A stretch of DNA of 55,252 bases from the NCBI RefSeq assembly GCF_000218485.1, contig NZ_AFPB01000149.1, positions 1-55,252 of the forward strand. The letters are read 5' to 3'. The stretch's first letter is position 1; every line of letters begins with the position of its first letter. The stretch comes from Aquimarina agarivorans (lineage in GTDB: Bacteria > Bacteroidota > Bacteroidia > Flavobacteriales > Flavobacteriaceae). The notes beneath the pieces are model-generated. The model did not search any database and was not told the DNA's origin. It saw only the letters and a list, made by a program, of their open reading frames with translations. Positions 16,632 to 25,251 of the stretch are shown piece after piece. A program made the position numbers and the translations under genes.

Positions 16632-18005
16632 ATGAAATCATTACTTAAAATAGCTATTGGTACTTTTTTAGTAACGACTTATTCGTTAAGCGCTCAGGTA
16701 TCTGATGAGTGTAAAAAAAATGCATCTCTGGGAATTGAGAGTGCTAAAGTGAAGGACTATGAAAGGGCAGCGCCTTATTTAGAAAAAGTACGAAAAGATT
16801 GTCCAAGTTACAGTTTGGCAACATTTCAGTATAGCGAAAAAATTCTTCGCGATAAGCTTAAAAAAGCACCTGAAGGAGGAAAAGAAGCAGTTGTTAATGA
16901 ATTAATTACTTTATTTAAAGAGCGTAAGCAGCATTTTGCTTCTAAAACGCCCGATGGTGATATGATTTCTGATATTGCATTGTTAAAGTATGAAAATAAG
17001 TTAGGAACAAAATCCGAGCAGTTTGAGCTGTTTAAAGAGGCGTACACCAATGATAAAGAAAACTTTAAAAGCCCGAAAAAAATATATGTGTATTTTGATT
17101 TATTGTTAGGGCTACAATCTGAAGGGAAAAAAGATATTGGCGAAGTATTTGAATCTTACGATGAACTTACTGATAAAATTGAGGTAGAAGAAAGTAAAAT
17201 GGCAACTAAAATTGCTAAATATACAGCAAAAGAAGAATCTGGAACGCAGTTGTTAAGTAAGGAGAAAAAAGCTTTGGATAAAGCAGAAAAGAATTTAAAG
17301 GTATACAGTCAGGTAAAAACTTCAATAGATAAAAAATTAGGAAAATTAGCCGATTGTCCTTATTTAATTCCATTGTTTACTAAGGAGTTTGATACTAAAA
17401 AGGATGATATCAAATGGGTAAAACAGTCGGCAAGACGCATGTACAAAAAAGAATGTACTACGGATCCATTATTTTTAAAATTAGTGGAGCAACAACATAA
17501 GTTAGAGCCTTCAGCAGTTACCGCAAAATATTTAGGAAAATTGGCTGAACAAAGAGGTGATGTAGCTGCTGCGCGTAAATATTACGAAGAAGCTATTGAG
17601 CGTGAGGATAACCCTAGTCGTAAAGCAGAGGCTTACGTGGAGATCGCTTTGGCAGAAAAGAAAAAAGGAAGCTACGGAAAGGCGCGTACGTATTTTAGAA
17701 AGGCATTGGAATACAAACCATCATTAGGAGGAGCTTATTTGCAAATTGCAAGCATGATAGGTAAAAGTGCCAATAACTGTGGGTCTGATGAATTTAGTAA
17801 ACGTGCCGTGTACTGGTTGGCTGCTAACTATGCAAATAAAGCAGCAAGGGTTGATCCGTCGGTAGCATCCCGTGCTAAAAAAACAGTGGCTAGTTACATG
17901 GCTAGTGCGCCATCTAAATCTGATGTATTTACCAAAGGAATGCAAGGTAAAACAATCCAGGTTGGATGTTGGATTGGAGAGTCGGTTAAAGTGCCAAACT
18001 TGTAA
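16632..18005 (+). CDS. Secreted tetratricopeptide repeat protein
   Basis: 457 residues with a signal peptide ending near SLSAQVSDE. Helical repeats occur at the N-terminus (about 30-65) and again near 290-375 (GDVAAARKYYEEAIE, GSYGKARTYFRKALEYKP). The centre is rich in Lys and Glu and probably coiled coil (about 180-240). Cysteines at SDECKKN, KDCPS, ADCPY and KECTT could form disulfides in the periplasm. Likely envelope scaffold; it sits in the coaX-lptC run and has no enzymatic motif. Confidence 0.82.
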   Translation: MKSLLKIAIGTFLVTTYSLSAQVSDECKKNASLGIESAKVKDYERAAPYLEKVRKDCPSYSLATFQYSEKILRDKLKKAPEGGKEAVVNELITLFKERKQHFASKTPDGDMISDIALLKYENKLGTKSEQFELFKEAYTNDKENFKSPKKIYVYFDLLLGLQSEGKKDIGEVFESYDELTDKIEVEESKMATKIAKYTAKEESGTQLLSKEKKALDKAEKNLKVYSQVKTSIDKKLGKLADCPYLIPLFTKEFDTKKDDIKWVKQSARRMYKKECTTDPLFLKLVEQQHKLEPSAVTAKYLGKLAEQRGDVAAARKYYEEAIEREDNPSRKAEAYVEIALAEKKKGSYGKARTYFRKALEYKPSLGGAYLQIASMIGKSANNCGSDEFSKRAVYWLAANYANKAARVDPSVASRAKKTVASYMASAPSKSDVFTKGMQGKTIQVGCWIGESVKVPNL

Positions 18006-18067
18006 TTTGTAGCTATTATGGCTATAAAAAATAATTATATAAAAAATTTAAAAACATTGCTGCAACT

Positions 18068-18580
18068 GTGCTTGTAGCAATGTTTTTTTATTGTTGTGCT
18101 CCAAAAGGTAATCAAAACAATACCATTAATTTTACCGAAGTAGCACAAGGAGTAGGGAAAGAAGTTGTAGTAAAGTACACGGATTCAGGAAGGTTGGTAG
18201 CCATTATGAAGGCGCCGGTTTTTAAAGATTTTACGCATATTGATTTTCCTTACCGCGAGTTCCCAAAAGGAGTGGAATTAATTGTATTTGATAAAAAAGG
18301 AGGGCAATCCAACGTTAAGGCGGATTTTGGGGTGCAGTATGAATTGACAAATTTGGTGGATTTGAGGGGTAATGTCAAAATTGTTACCGCGGATAGTGTT
18401 TTAGTCAATGCTCCACAATTGTATTGGGATCAAAAGTTACACTGGTTGTATACTGACAATGATTACGACGCTGTGCTTAAAAATGGAGCAAAAAATAAAG
18501 GTGCTGGATTTGATGTAAATGAGGATTTCACCAATTTTAGATCAAGAACAAACGTGGGAACACAAATATTAAACGACTAA
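18068..18580 (+). CDS. lptC: LptC-like LPS export lipoprotein
   Basis: 170 residues from the GTG at 18068. The body (GRLVAIMKAPVFKDF, YREFPKGVELIVFDKKGGQ, VNAPQLYWDQKLHWLYTDN) follows the LptC domain that bridges the inner-membrane LptBFG transporter and LptA in LPS export. The lipobox region is FFYCC. The start is uncertain: from GTG there are only about eight residues before the Cys and no basic n-region. An ATG at 18018 begins MAIKNNYIKNLK and would join this frame if one A were added to the A-run at 18051-18054, giving a normal lipoprotein signal. This may be a homopolymer error or a real lesion. Confidence 0.85.
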   Translation: MLVAMFFYCCAPKGNQNNTINFTEVAQGVGKEVVVKYTDSGRLVAIMKAPVFKDFTHIDFPYREFPKGVELIVFDKKGGQSNVKADFGVQYELTNLVDLRGNVKIVTADSVLVNAPQLYWDQKLHWLYTDNDYDAVLKNGAKNKGAGFDVNEDFTNFRSRTNVGTQILND

Positions 18581-18643
18581 TCTTCTACAGGCATTTTTTG
18601 TATCTTGCCATAAATATCAATTGGTTTTATTAATACTAATTTT

Positions 18644-18835
18644 ATGAAGTCACTACAGGCTTTTTTTCAATATGCTTACTTGTTTGTAGGTATATTTTTT
18701 GGATACAATGTGTATAAGGAATATCAAAGTACTGGTGCTATTAATTGGGCATTTGTTTTGCTTGCAATTACGGCAATAGGGATGTTCTTTTTTAAACGTC
18801 ACTTTCGTAAAAAATTTGAAAACAGAAATCAGTAA
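18644..18835 (+). CDS. Small two-helix membrane protein
   Basis: 63 residues: two hydrophobic helices (about 7-22 and 34-50) joined by a short polar loop and ending in a strongly basic tail (KRHFRKKFENRNQ), so both ends are probably cytoplasmic. The gene ends 3 bases before the CNNM/CBS gene and follows lptC, a position where flavobacteria carry a short gene of this type. Function unknown. Confidence 0.7.
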   Translation: MKSLQAFFQYAYLFVGIFFGYNVYKEYQSTGAINWAFVLLAITAIGMFFFKRHFRKKFENRNQ

Positions 18836-18838
18836 TTC

Positions 18839-20104
18839 ATGTGGTTTCAAATCGGAATTATTGTTTGTTGCTTAATACTTTCAGCTTTTTTTTCAGGAAT
18901 GGAAATTGCCTATGTTTCTGCAAATAAAATTCATCTTGAAATTGAAAAGAAGCAACTCACATTTTCTTCTAAAATTTTAAATAAACTTACCAAAAAACCT
19001 TCTCAATTTATTGCTTCAATGCTAGTAGGGAATAATATTGTACTGGTAATTTATGGGATTCTCATGGGGGAGTTGCTCATCAATTGGTTGGCTGTGAATT
19101 TTGAGGGAATATCTTCTGGCGTAAGTCTGTTTTTTCAAACATTGCTATCTACATTAATCATATTGTTTACAGCGGAATTTTTACCAAAAGTTTTCTTTCA
19201 AATTTATGCCAACAAATTAGTTAAAGTAATGGCTTTTCCTGCATACCTGTTTTATTGGTTATTTACGCCAATATCGTGGGTGGTTATGGGAGTATCAAAT
19301 GTAATATTAAAATATTTTTTTAAAACTGAAGGGGATCAAAAATCATTAAGCTTTTCTAAAACAGAAATTGGTGATTATATCAATCAGCAGGTAGGAGCTG
19401 GATCAAATGAGGAAGAGTTAGATTCTGAAATTCAAATTTTTCAAAATGCCTTGGAATTTTCTGATGTTCGTGCCCGAGAAGTAATGGTGCCTAGGACAGA
19501 AATGGTTTCAGTGGATCGTAGGCAATCCATTGCCGAGGTGGTGAAATTGATTCAAGCAACTGGATTGTCTAAAATATTGGTATACAACGCCACTATTGAT
19601 GATATTATCGGTTATGTACATGCTTTTGAGTTATTTAAAAAACCAAAAAGTTTACGAGCCATTATACGTCCCGTTGTATTTGTGCCAGAAACCATGTACA
19701 TCAAAGATGTACTAAATAGTTTGACTAAAAAACGGAAAGGTTTGGCGGTAGTAGTTGATGAGTACGGTGGTACAAGTGGACTGGTTACAGTGGAGGATAT
19801 TATTGAAGAATTGTTTGGTGAAATTGAAGATGAACATGACTCGGTAAAACTAATAGAAGAACAAATTTCAGATAAACAATATATTTTTTCAGCTAGAATT
19901 GAGGTAGATTATATTAATGAAACTTATAATTTAAATATACCTGTTTCGGAAAGTTATGAAACTTTGGGAGGTTATATTGTCAACTTTACCGAAGAAATTC
20001 CTAAGCCAAATGAAGTAATTGTAATCGAACACTTTCAAATTACAATTATTGAAACATTGGAGAATAAAATTATCCTAACCAAACTTGAGGTGTTGTCGGA
20101 ATAG
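18839..20104 (+). CDS. CNNM/CorC-HlyC family protein with CBS domains
   Basis: 421 residues. An N-terminal DUF21 membrane domain with about four hydrophobic segments (residues 1-160, starting IGIIVCCLILSAFFSGMEIA) is followed by a pair of CBS domains (about 200-330; ARVEVMVPRTEM-type motif as AREVMVPRTEM, then GLAVVVDEYGGTSGLVT) and a C-terminal CorC/HlyC transporter-associated domain (about 345-420; ETLGGYIVNF). The family is linked to magnesium efflux and similar ion transport; the older name hemolysin is misleading. It may be coupled with the small membrane protein 3 bases upstream. Confidence 0.9.
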   Translation: MWFQIGIIVCCLILSAFFSGMEIAYVSANKIHLEIEKKQLTFSSKILNKLTKKPSQFIASMLVGNNIVLVIYGILMGELLINWLAVNFEGISSGVSLFFQTLLSTLIILFTAEFLPKVFFQIYANKLVKVMAFPAYLFYWLFTPISWVVMGVSNVILKYFFKTEGDQKSLSFSKTEIGDYINQQVGAGSNEEELDSEIQIFQNALEFSDVRAREVMVPRTEMVSVDRRQSIAEVVKLIQATGLSKILVYNATIDDIIGYVHAFELFKKPKSLRAIIRPVVFVPETMYIKDVLNSLTKKRKGLAVVVDEYGGTSGLVTVEDIIEELFGEIEDEHDSVKLIEEQISDKQYIFSARIEVDYINETYNLNIPVSESYETLGGYIVNFTEEIPKPNEVIVIEHFQITIIETLENKIILTKLEVLSE

Positions 20105-20205
20105 AGCGCAAGGAGAGGCTGCAATTTTTAAATGTATTCTGTTTTATTTTTAGTAATAAAAACCTTATTTTCGCCCCTTATAGATTAAAAATTAAGTACC
20201 AAAAA

Positions 20206-22320
20206 ATGGCAGTATTAAATAAAATTAGGCAACGATCATTCTTTCTAATCGTGATAATAGCCTTGGCTCTCTTCGCATTTATCATTGGTGATTTGTTGAG
20301 GAATGGAGGTTTTGGAGGGCAAAAAGCTCAAAAAACAATAGGTGAGATTAATGGCGAAGAAATTAAAACTTCTGAATTTCAGGCTTTAGTTGATAATCAA
20401 CGAAGAGGCGGATCGGATATGCAAGCCGTTAAAAATGTTTGGAATCAAAAAATAAATGGTTTATTGGCAGGTCAACGTGCTGATGAGGCTGGGATTGTTG
20501 TGGATAAAGCACATCTTAATGAAGAGTTGGCGCGTCGTTACGGAAATGATCCATCATTAAAGGATGAGGATGGAAACTTCAGTTTTTCTAAATTACAGGA
20601 GTTGATTTTAGAAATGAAAGAAGATGACAATAAAGCGCGGTATGCTAATTGGACTAATAACGAAGTGCAAATAGCTAAAGATGTGGCCAGTAATGTGTAT
20701 TTTGACATGGTTAAAGCGGGCTTAGGTGCTACGATTAACGAAGGTGAATTGGCTTACAAAATGGAAAGTGACAAAATCAATATTAGTTATGTGCAATTGC
20801 CGTACAGCTCAGTTGATGATAAGGAAGCAGAAGTTTCAAAAGACGAAATTGCAGCTTACATAAAAGCAAACAAGAGTGAGTTTGAAAGTGATGCTTACGC
20901 CAACATTGAATATGTTAAAATTGATGAGGTAGCTACGTTGGAAGATGAAAAAGCAATTTCAGATGAATTGGCAAAGTTGATCAATGATGCTGATGAGTTT
21001 AATAATGTAACCAAGCAAACTGAAAAAGTTTTAGGATTTACAAACACTAAAAATGTTGAAGAGTTTGTAAACGAAAATTCGGCAATAAAGTATACCGATA
21101 AGTACGAGTTTAAAAGTAAACTGAATGCTGAGGTGGCAACAAATTTATTTGATGCTGAATTAGGTAAGGTTTACGGACCTTATAAGGAGGGTAATTTTAT
21201 TAAGTTGTCAAAATTAATTGCAACAACTAAAATTCCAGATTCTGTAAAAGCAAGTCATATTTTAATTGCTTACAAAGGGTTGCAATTTGCAGGTCCTGAT
21301 GTTACCAGAACTAAGGAGGAGGCTAAAAAATTAGCAGATAGTGTATTGACTGTTGTGACTAAAAAGAATGATAAATTTGCTGACTTGGCTGGTGAATTAT
21401 CTGCGGACAGATCAAACAAAGATAAAGGTGGTGATTTAGGATATTTTACTCCAGGTAGAATGGTACCAGCTTTTAATGATTATGTTTTTGAAAATAAAAC
21501 AGGAGATATTGGAGTGGTTGAAACTCAATTTGGTTATCATATAATTAAAATTGAAGATCAAAAGAATATTCAAAAGGCAGTTAAAGTAGCTACAATTGCA
21601 CAAAAAATTGAGCCAAGTGAAAAAACTATTAACGAAATTTATGCAAAATCTACAAAATTTGTAATTAATGCTCGTGAATCAGGATTTGCAGAAGCAGCAA
21701 AAGCTGAAAACTTAACGGTGAAGCCAGTAACCAAAATGGGGGAACTGGATGAAAATATTCCTGGTGTAGGGCAACAACGTTCAATTGTACGTTGGGCGTT
21801 TAATGAAGAAACTAAAAAAGGAGCAATTAAAAGTTTTGATTTGCCTAGCGGTTATGTAATTGCTAAGCTTACGGCAGTTCATGAAAAAGGATTAATGAAC
21901 GTTGAAGAAGCATCGGCAAAAGTTTCGCCAATTTTAAAGAATAAGAAAAAAGCAGATATTTTAAAAGCTAAAATTAACGGAACGAATTTAGATGAAATTG
22001 CTAAAGCAAATAATGTTTCGGTAAAATCAGCTTCAGCGATAACCATGAAAAGTTCTACTATTAGTGGTGCGGGTATTGAAAAGAAAGTAGTAGGAACAGC
22101 ATTTGCATTGGATGTAAATGAGGTGTCAAAACCAATTGAAGGTAACAAAGGAGTGTATGTGGTAAAGGTAACTTCCAAAACACCAGGTCAAGGATTAGCT
22201 TCATACCAAGGTTTAGCTAATCAAAAGGCAGAGGAAGAGGCTAGGAAATCCAGAAGTGCTTTATTAAACGCATTAAAAGATAATGCGGATATTGAAGATA
22301 AAAGAGCGGTACTTTATTAG
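20206..22320 (+). CDS. Membrane-anchored parvulin-type peptidylprolyl isomerase (PpiD/SurA-like)
   Basis: 704 residues. An N-terminal anchor (about 12-32, FFLIVIIALALFAFIIGDLL) leads to a SurA_N-like chaperone region (about 40-330), a parvulin domain (KASHILIAYKG near 347, GGDLGYFTPGRMVPAF near 408, FGYHIIKIED) and a diverged second isomerase-like region at the C-terminus. PpiD-like proteins assist folding of secreted and outer-membrane proteins at the periplasmic face of the inner membrane. The -7 candidate TATTTTCG (20166-20173) suggests its own promoter. A strong terminator follows. Confidence 0.92.
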   Translation: MAVLNKIRQRSFFLIVIIALALFAFIIGDLLRNGGFGGQKAQKTIGEINGEEIKTSEFQALVDNQRRGGSDMQAVKNVWNQKINGLLAGQRADEAGIVVDKAHLNEELARRYGNDPSLKDEDGNFSFSKLQELILEMKEDDNKARYANWTNNEVQIAKDVASNVYFDMVKAGLGATINEGELAYKMESDKINISYVQLPYSSVDDKEAEVSKDEIAAYIKANKSEFESDAYANIEYVKIDEVATLEDEKAISDELAKLINDADEFNNVTKQTEKVLGFTNTKNVEEFVNENSAIKYTDKYEFKSKLNAEVATNLFDAELGKVYGPYKEGNFIKLSKLIATTKIPDSVKASHILIAYKGLQFAGPDVTRTKEEAKKLADSVLTVVTKKNDKFADLAGELSADRSNKDKGGDLGYFTPGRMVPAFNDYVFENKTGDIGVVETQFGYHIIKIEDQKNIQKAVKVATIAQKIEPSEKTINEIYAKSTKFVINARESGFAEAAKAENLTVKPVTKMGELDENIPGVGQQRSIVRWAFNEETKKGAIKSFDLPSGYVIAKLTAVHEKGLMNVEEASAKVSPILKNKKKADILKAKINGTNLDEIAKANNVSVKSASAITMKSSTISGAGIEKKVVGTAFALDVNEVSKPIEGNKGVYVVKVTSKTPGQGLASYQGLANQKAEEEARKSRSALLNALKDNADIEDKRAVLY

Positions 22321-22342
22321 AAAGCAATCTTTTGATCTGATC

Positions 22343-22382
22343 AAAAAAACCTGTAAAACATTATGTTCTACAGGTTTTTTTA
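22343..22382 (+). terminator. Terminator after the PPIase gene
   Basis: Perfect inverted repeat AAAAAACCTGTA / TACAGGTTTTTT with a loop of about 13 bases and a T-run; symmetrical enough to work in both directions for the convergent galE transcript, though the heptamer array lies between. Confidence 0.85.
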
Positions 22383-22389
22383 TAATTTT

Positions 22390-22455
22390 GCTAACAGCTA
22401 ACAGCTAACAGCTAACAGCTAACAGCTAACAGCTAACAGCTAACAGCTAACAGCT
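22390..22455. repeat. Heptamer microsatellite, 9.4 copies of GCTAACA
   Basis: Nine exact copies of GCTAACA run from 22390 to 22452, then GCT. The array ends one base before the galE stop codon (22457) and follows the PPIase terminator, so it lies between two convergent genes. A perfect 7-bp array is prone to slippage; 7 is not a multiple of 3, but no coding frame crosses it. Confidence 0.97.
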
Positions 22456-22456
22456 C

Positions 22457-23479
22457 TTACTTCTTGCTTCTAACCTTTTGTTCCCATTCCCAAGCGGTTC
22501 TCATAGCTTCATCTAAGCTTAATTCAGCTTTCCAGCCTAATTCATTATTAGCTAAAGTAGTATCAGCAAAAGCCGCTGTAATGTCTCCCTCTCTACGGTC
22601 AACTATTTCGTAATTCAGGGATTTTCCTGAAACTTTTTCAAAAGATTTAATTACTTCTAAAACGGAGCTCCCTGTTCCTGTTCCTAGGTTAAAAACTTCG
22701 TAATTTGCTTTGTTTTTGTTTTTTAGTAATCTGGTTAAGGCGATCACGTGTGCTTTAGCCAAATCAACTACATGAATATAATCGCGGATACAAGTACCAT
22801 CAGGCGTATCGTAATCATCTCCAAAAACGAATAATTTTTCGCGTAAGCCTATGGCAGTTTGCGTTATAAAAGGCACTAAATTTTGAGGTACTCCCAAAGG
22901 TAGTTCACCAATTTCAGTTGATTCGTGTGCGCCAATAGGGTTAAAGTAGCGTAAGGCTATAGCTTTTAATTGTGGGGCAATTTTACAAGTATCTCTAATT
23001 ATTTCTTCGCCAATTTGTTTGGTATTTCCATAAGGAGATTCTGCTGTTTTTATAGGAGCACTTTCAGTAATAGGTAATTCATCGGCCTGTCCGTAAACAG
23101 TACAAGAGGAACTAAAAATAAAACTTGCCTCATCTTTTTCTTGTAATTCCTGTAATAGGTATACAAGTGTGCCAATATTATTTTCATAATATGTAAGTGG
23201 TATTTGTACACTTTCGCCCACAGCTTTTGATGCTGCAAAATGGATAACACCAACAACATCTGAATGTTTCTTGAAAAAATCACTCACATTTTGACGATTG
23301 CGTAAATCCATCTTTTCAAAAAGAGGCTTTTTTCCAGTGATATTTTCAATGCCAACAAGTACTTCTTCGGAAGAATTTGAGCAATTATCGATGATAACAA
23401 CCTTATATCCTTCGTTTTGAAGTTCTACAACTGTGTGTGAACCAATAAAACCTAATCCTCCAGTTACTAATATTTTCAT
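22457..23479 (-). CDS. galE: UDP-glucose 4-epimerase
   Basis: 340 residues, the family length. NAD-binding Rossmann motif TGGLGFIGSH (Gly7, Gly10, Gly13), catalytic SSSCTVYG near 123-130, and YGNTK with Tyr150 and Lys154 (YxxxK). It interconverts UDP-galactose and UDP-glucose in the Leloir pathway and also supplies UDP-galactose for surface polysaccharide. It follows galM by 15 bases on the same strand, so the two form an operon divergent from galK-galT. Confidence 0.97.
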   Translation of the reverse strand: MKILVTGGLGFIGSHTVVELQNEGYKVVIIDNCSNSSEEVLVGIENITGKKPLFEKMDLRNRQNVSDFFKKHSDVVGVIHFAASKAVGESVQIPLTYYENNIGTLVYLLQELQEKDEASFIFSSSCTVYGQADELPITESAPIKTAESPYGNTKQIGEEIIRDTCKIAPQLKAIALRYFNPIGAHESTEIGELPLGVPQNLVPFITQTAIGLREKLFVFGDDYDTPDGTCIRDYIHVVDLAKAHVIALTRLLKNKNKANYEVFNLGTGTGSSVLEVIKSFEKVSGKSLNYEIVDRREGDITAAFADTTLANNELGWKAELSLDEAMRTAWEWEQKVRSKK

Positions 23480-23494
23480 ATTACCTATTGTTTT

Positions 23495-24532
23495 TTATTT
23501 AGTGCTAAATTTATAAATTAACTTTTGTGTGTATGTTTGTTGGGGTCTCAAAACTGTTGATTCAAAATGCGCATGTTTAGTGGCGTCAGGAAAATGTTGT
23601 CCTTCAAAACAAAATCCATGAAACCCATTGTAAACGGTGTTATTTTTACCTTTTACATTATCCAAATATGCTGCGGTATAAAACTGTAGACCAGGCTGGG
23701 TAGTAAATACTTCAAGCCGTCTTTTACTTTTTAAATCTACTGCCGTACCAGCTAGTGAAATTCCATTTGGGTTGTTTTGTTTGATCACATAATTATGGTC
23801 AAAGCCCATAATTAAATTATCTGGATCTTTTGAAATATTTTCAGCAATGGAGGCTGCATTATAAAAATGCAAAGGAGTATTTTTAGTCTCCTTTATTACT
23901 CCAGTGGGTAGGTTATCCGAGTTGTTTTCGGTGTAATTTTCGGCATTGATTTTTATTTGGTGATCTTTACAATCTGAAATACCGCCATCTTTTAAATTAA
24001 AATAGTCGTGTCTAGTTAAATTTACCACCGTTGTTTTAGTTGTAGTGGCAGTGTAACTCATTTCCAAAGTGTTTTTTTGTGTAAGCTCAAAGCTCACCGT
24101 TACATTAAGCCTTCCGGGGTAGCCTTCTTCTAAATCATCGCTTTCGTAGGTGGCAATTAATACGTCTTTGTCTTCAAAATTTATAACTTCGCAATCCCAA
24201 TTTTTAGTATCAAAGCCACTGTGTCCGCCGTGTAATTGTTTTAATCCCTCGTTTTGGGATAGTTGCACCTCTTGTTGATTAAGTATAATGCTCCCGTAGG
24301 ATAATCTATTGGCATTCCTTCCAATTATTTTGCCTATATAATAAGTGTCATTTTCGTAGGCTTCAAGCGCATCAAATCCTAGTACAATATCTTGGTTGTC
24401 AGGGTAAATTATTTTTTGAATGCACAAACCGTAGCTTAAAATATGTATTGTGTATCCGTTTTTGTTACTTAAAATAAACTTTTGAACATCATTTCCGGAT
24501 TTTGTTGTTCCAAAGCTTTCTTGAGTAATCAT
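23495..24532 (-). CDS. galM: Aldose 1-epimerase (mutarotase)
   Basis: 345 residues. Typical mutarotase motifs include YGLCIQKIIYPD near the N-terminus, GRNANRL, NLTRHDYFNL (residue His near 175 in the NLT..H pattern), GFDHNYVI, and the C-terminal CFEGQHFPDA segment containing the catalytic Glu. It converts beta- to alpha-galactose before GalK. First gene of the galM-galE operon; its own candidate -7 box TACCTTTA lies at 24563-24570 on the minus strand. Confidence 0.94.
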   Translation of the reverse strand: MITQESFGTTKSGNDVQKFILSNKNGYTIHILSYGLCIQKIIYPDNQDIVLGFDALEAYENDTYYIGKIIGRNANRLSYGSIILNQQEVQLSQNEGLKQLHGGHSGFDTKNWDCEVINFEDKDVLIATYESDDLEEGYPGRLNVTVSFELTQKNTLEMSYTATTTKTTVVNLTRHDYFNLKDGGISDCKDHQIKINAENYTENNSDNLPTGVIKETKNTPLHFYNAASIAENISKDPDNLIMGFDHNYVIKQNNPNGISLAGTAVDLKSKRRLEVFTTQPGLQFYTAAYLDNVKGKNNTVYNGFHGFCFEGQHFPDATKHAHFESTVLRPQQTYTQKLIYKFSTK

Positions 24533-24562
24533 TGTTAAATATATAAGAGATTAATGAAACGG

Positions 24563-24570
24563 TAAAGGTA
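24563..24570 (-). promoter_or_regulatory. Candidate -7 element of galM-galE
   Basis: TACCTTTA on the minus strand is one base from TAnnTTTG and lies 31 bases before the galM ATG. No clear TTG with the right spacing, so support is moderate. Confidence 0.35.
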
Positions 24571-24682
24571 CGTTATTTCCATTATTTTTAAGATAGATAA
24601 AATAATTTGAAGGTAAAATTTACAGCGGCATTTTAAAGAATAAACAAAAGAGGGTACTTTGTTTTTTAAAGTCCGATAAAAG

Positions 24683-24880
24683 GCAAAAAAAATCCAGGCA
24701 GTAATCACTCTGCCTGGAATAACAACTAATCAAAAAACTAAACTTCTAATCGTAAATAGGTTGCTCAGGCCTATAAACAAAGTTTAATTATGAAATTACG
24801 CTCGAAAGCGTACCCCAAAAATAAGCAAAATCACTCTGTTGAGTTGCAATAGAAATAGTTGACAGGTTATTATTGTGTTA
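24683..24880 (-). ncRNA. Candidate structured small RNA or leader upstream of galM
   Basis: Read on the minus strand: a perfect hairpin TACGCT-TTCG-AGCGTA (complement of about 24802-24817), then an ATAGG...CCTAT stem (about 24755-24778), and finally the GC-rich stem CCAGGCAG/CTGCCTGG (24717-24694) followed by eight T: a complete intrinsic terminator with no gene before it. It could be a free RNA (6S-like or other) or an attenuated galM leader. The 5' end is only estimated, and no family is recognised. Confidence 0.45.
24694..24717 (-). terminator. Minus-strand intrinsic terminator upstream of galM
   Basis: Perfect 8-bp stem CCAGGCAG/CTGCCTGG, 8-base loop, followed on the minus strand by ATTTTTTTT. 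On the plus strand there is no T-run after the stem, so direction is clear. Confidence 0.78.
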
Positions 24881-25119
24881 AATTTAATTTTAGGGCTAAT
24901 ATTTAGGTTAAAACGCTTTTTTTTTAAAAAAAAATTAAGAATTGTGTAATAATATGACATTTAACTTATGGTTGTGATTCTTTGTTTTGAAAGTTTCGTT
25001 TCTATCCGTTAATTTTTTTGAAGAAAATTAAGACAAAAACGTCAGTTTTTACAAATATTGGGAAGGATTATCCAATATGTTCTTGTTGAGTATAGAGTTT
25101 AAATGTAGGCGCTATTTAC

Positions 25120-25127
25120 TATATTTG
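25120..25127 (+). promoter_or_regulatory. Candidate -7 element of galK-galT
   Basis: TATATTTG fits TAnnTTTG exactly. Transcription from near 25134 would leave a leader of about 118 bases before the galK ATG at 25252. The nearest TTG is 31 bases upstream, too far for the standard spacing, so an activator may be needed. Confidence 0.45.
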
Positions 25128-25251
25128 CACCTGATTCTAACAATCTTTAAGCGGTTTAATTCTTAAAACTATTTTTAATTAATATAGACTACAAATTCTT
25201 GAGGTTTGTTTTGTGAGAAATTTATAACTACAGATACAATTAACAGTAAGT

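Larger units (their letters stand above)
24533..25251. other. 719-bp divergent intergenic region of the gal cluster
   Basis: Between galM (minus) and galK (plus). It holds the candidate galM -7 box (24563-24570), a minus-strand terminator and candidate structured RNA (about 24683-24880), and the candidate galK -7 box (25120-25127). No protein-coding frame is convincing. Between about 24900 and 25100 it is very AT-rich with T and A runs; no inducer-binding operator can be named. Confidence 0.6.

Noticed and set aside
22390..22455. Considered as a CRISPR or integron-like array
   Set aside because: Seven-base units with no spacers; it is a simple microsatellite.
24563..25127. Considered a dedicated GalR-type operator between galM and galK
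   Set aside because: No clear palindrome of operator size apart from RNA stems; no regulator gene nearby.
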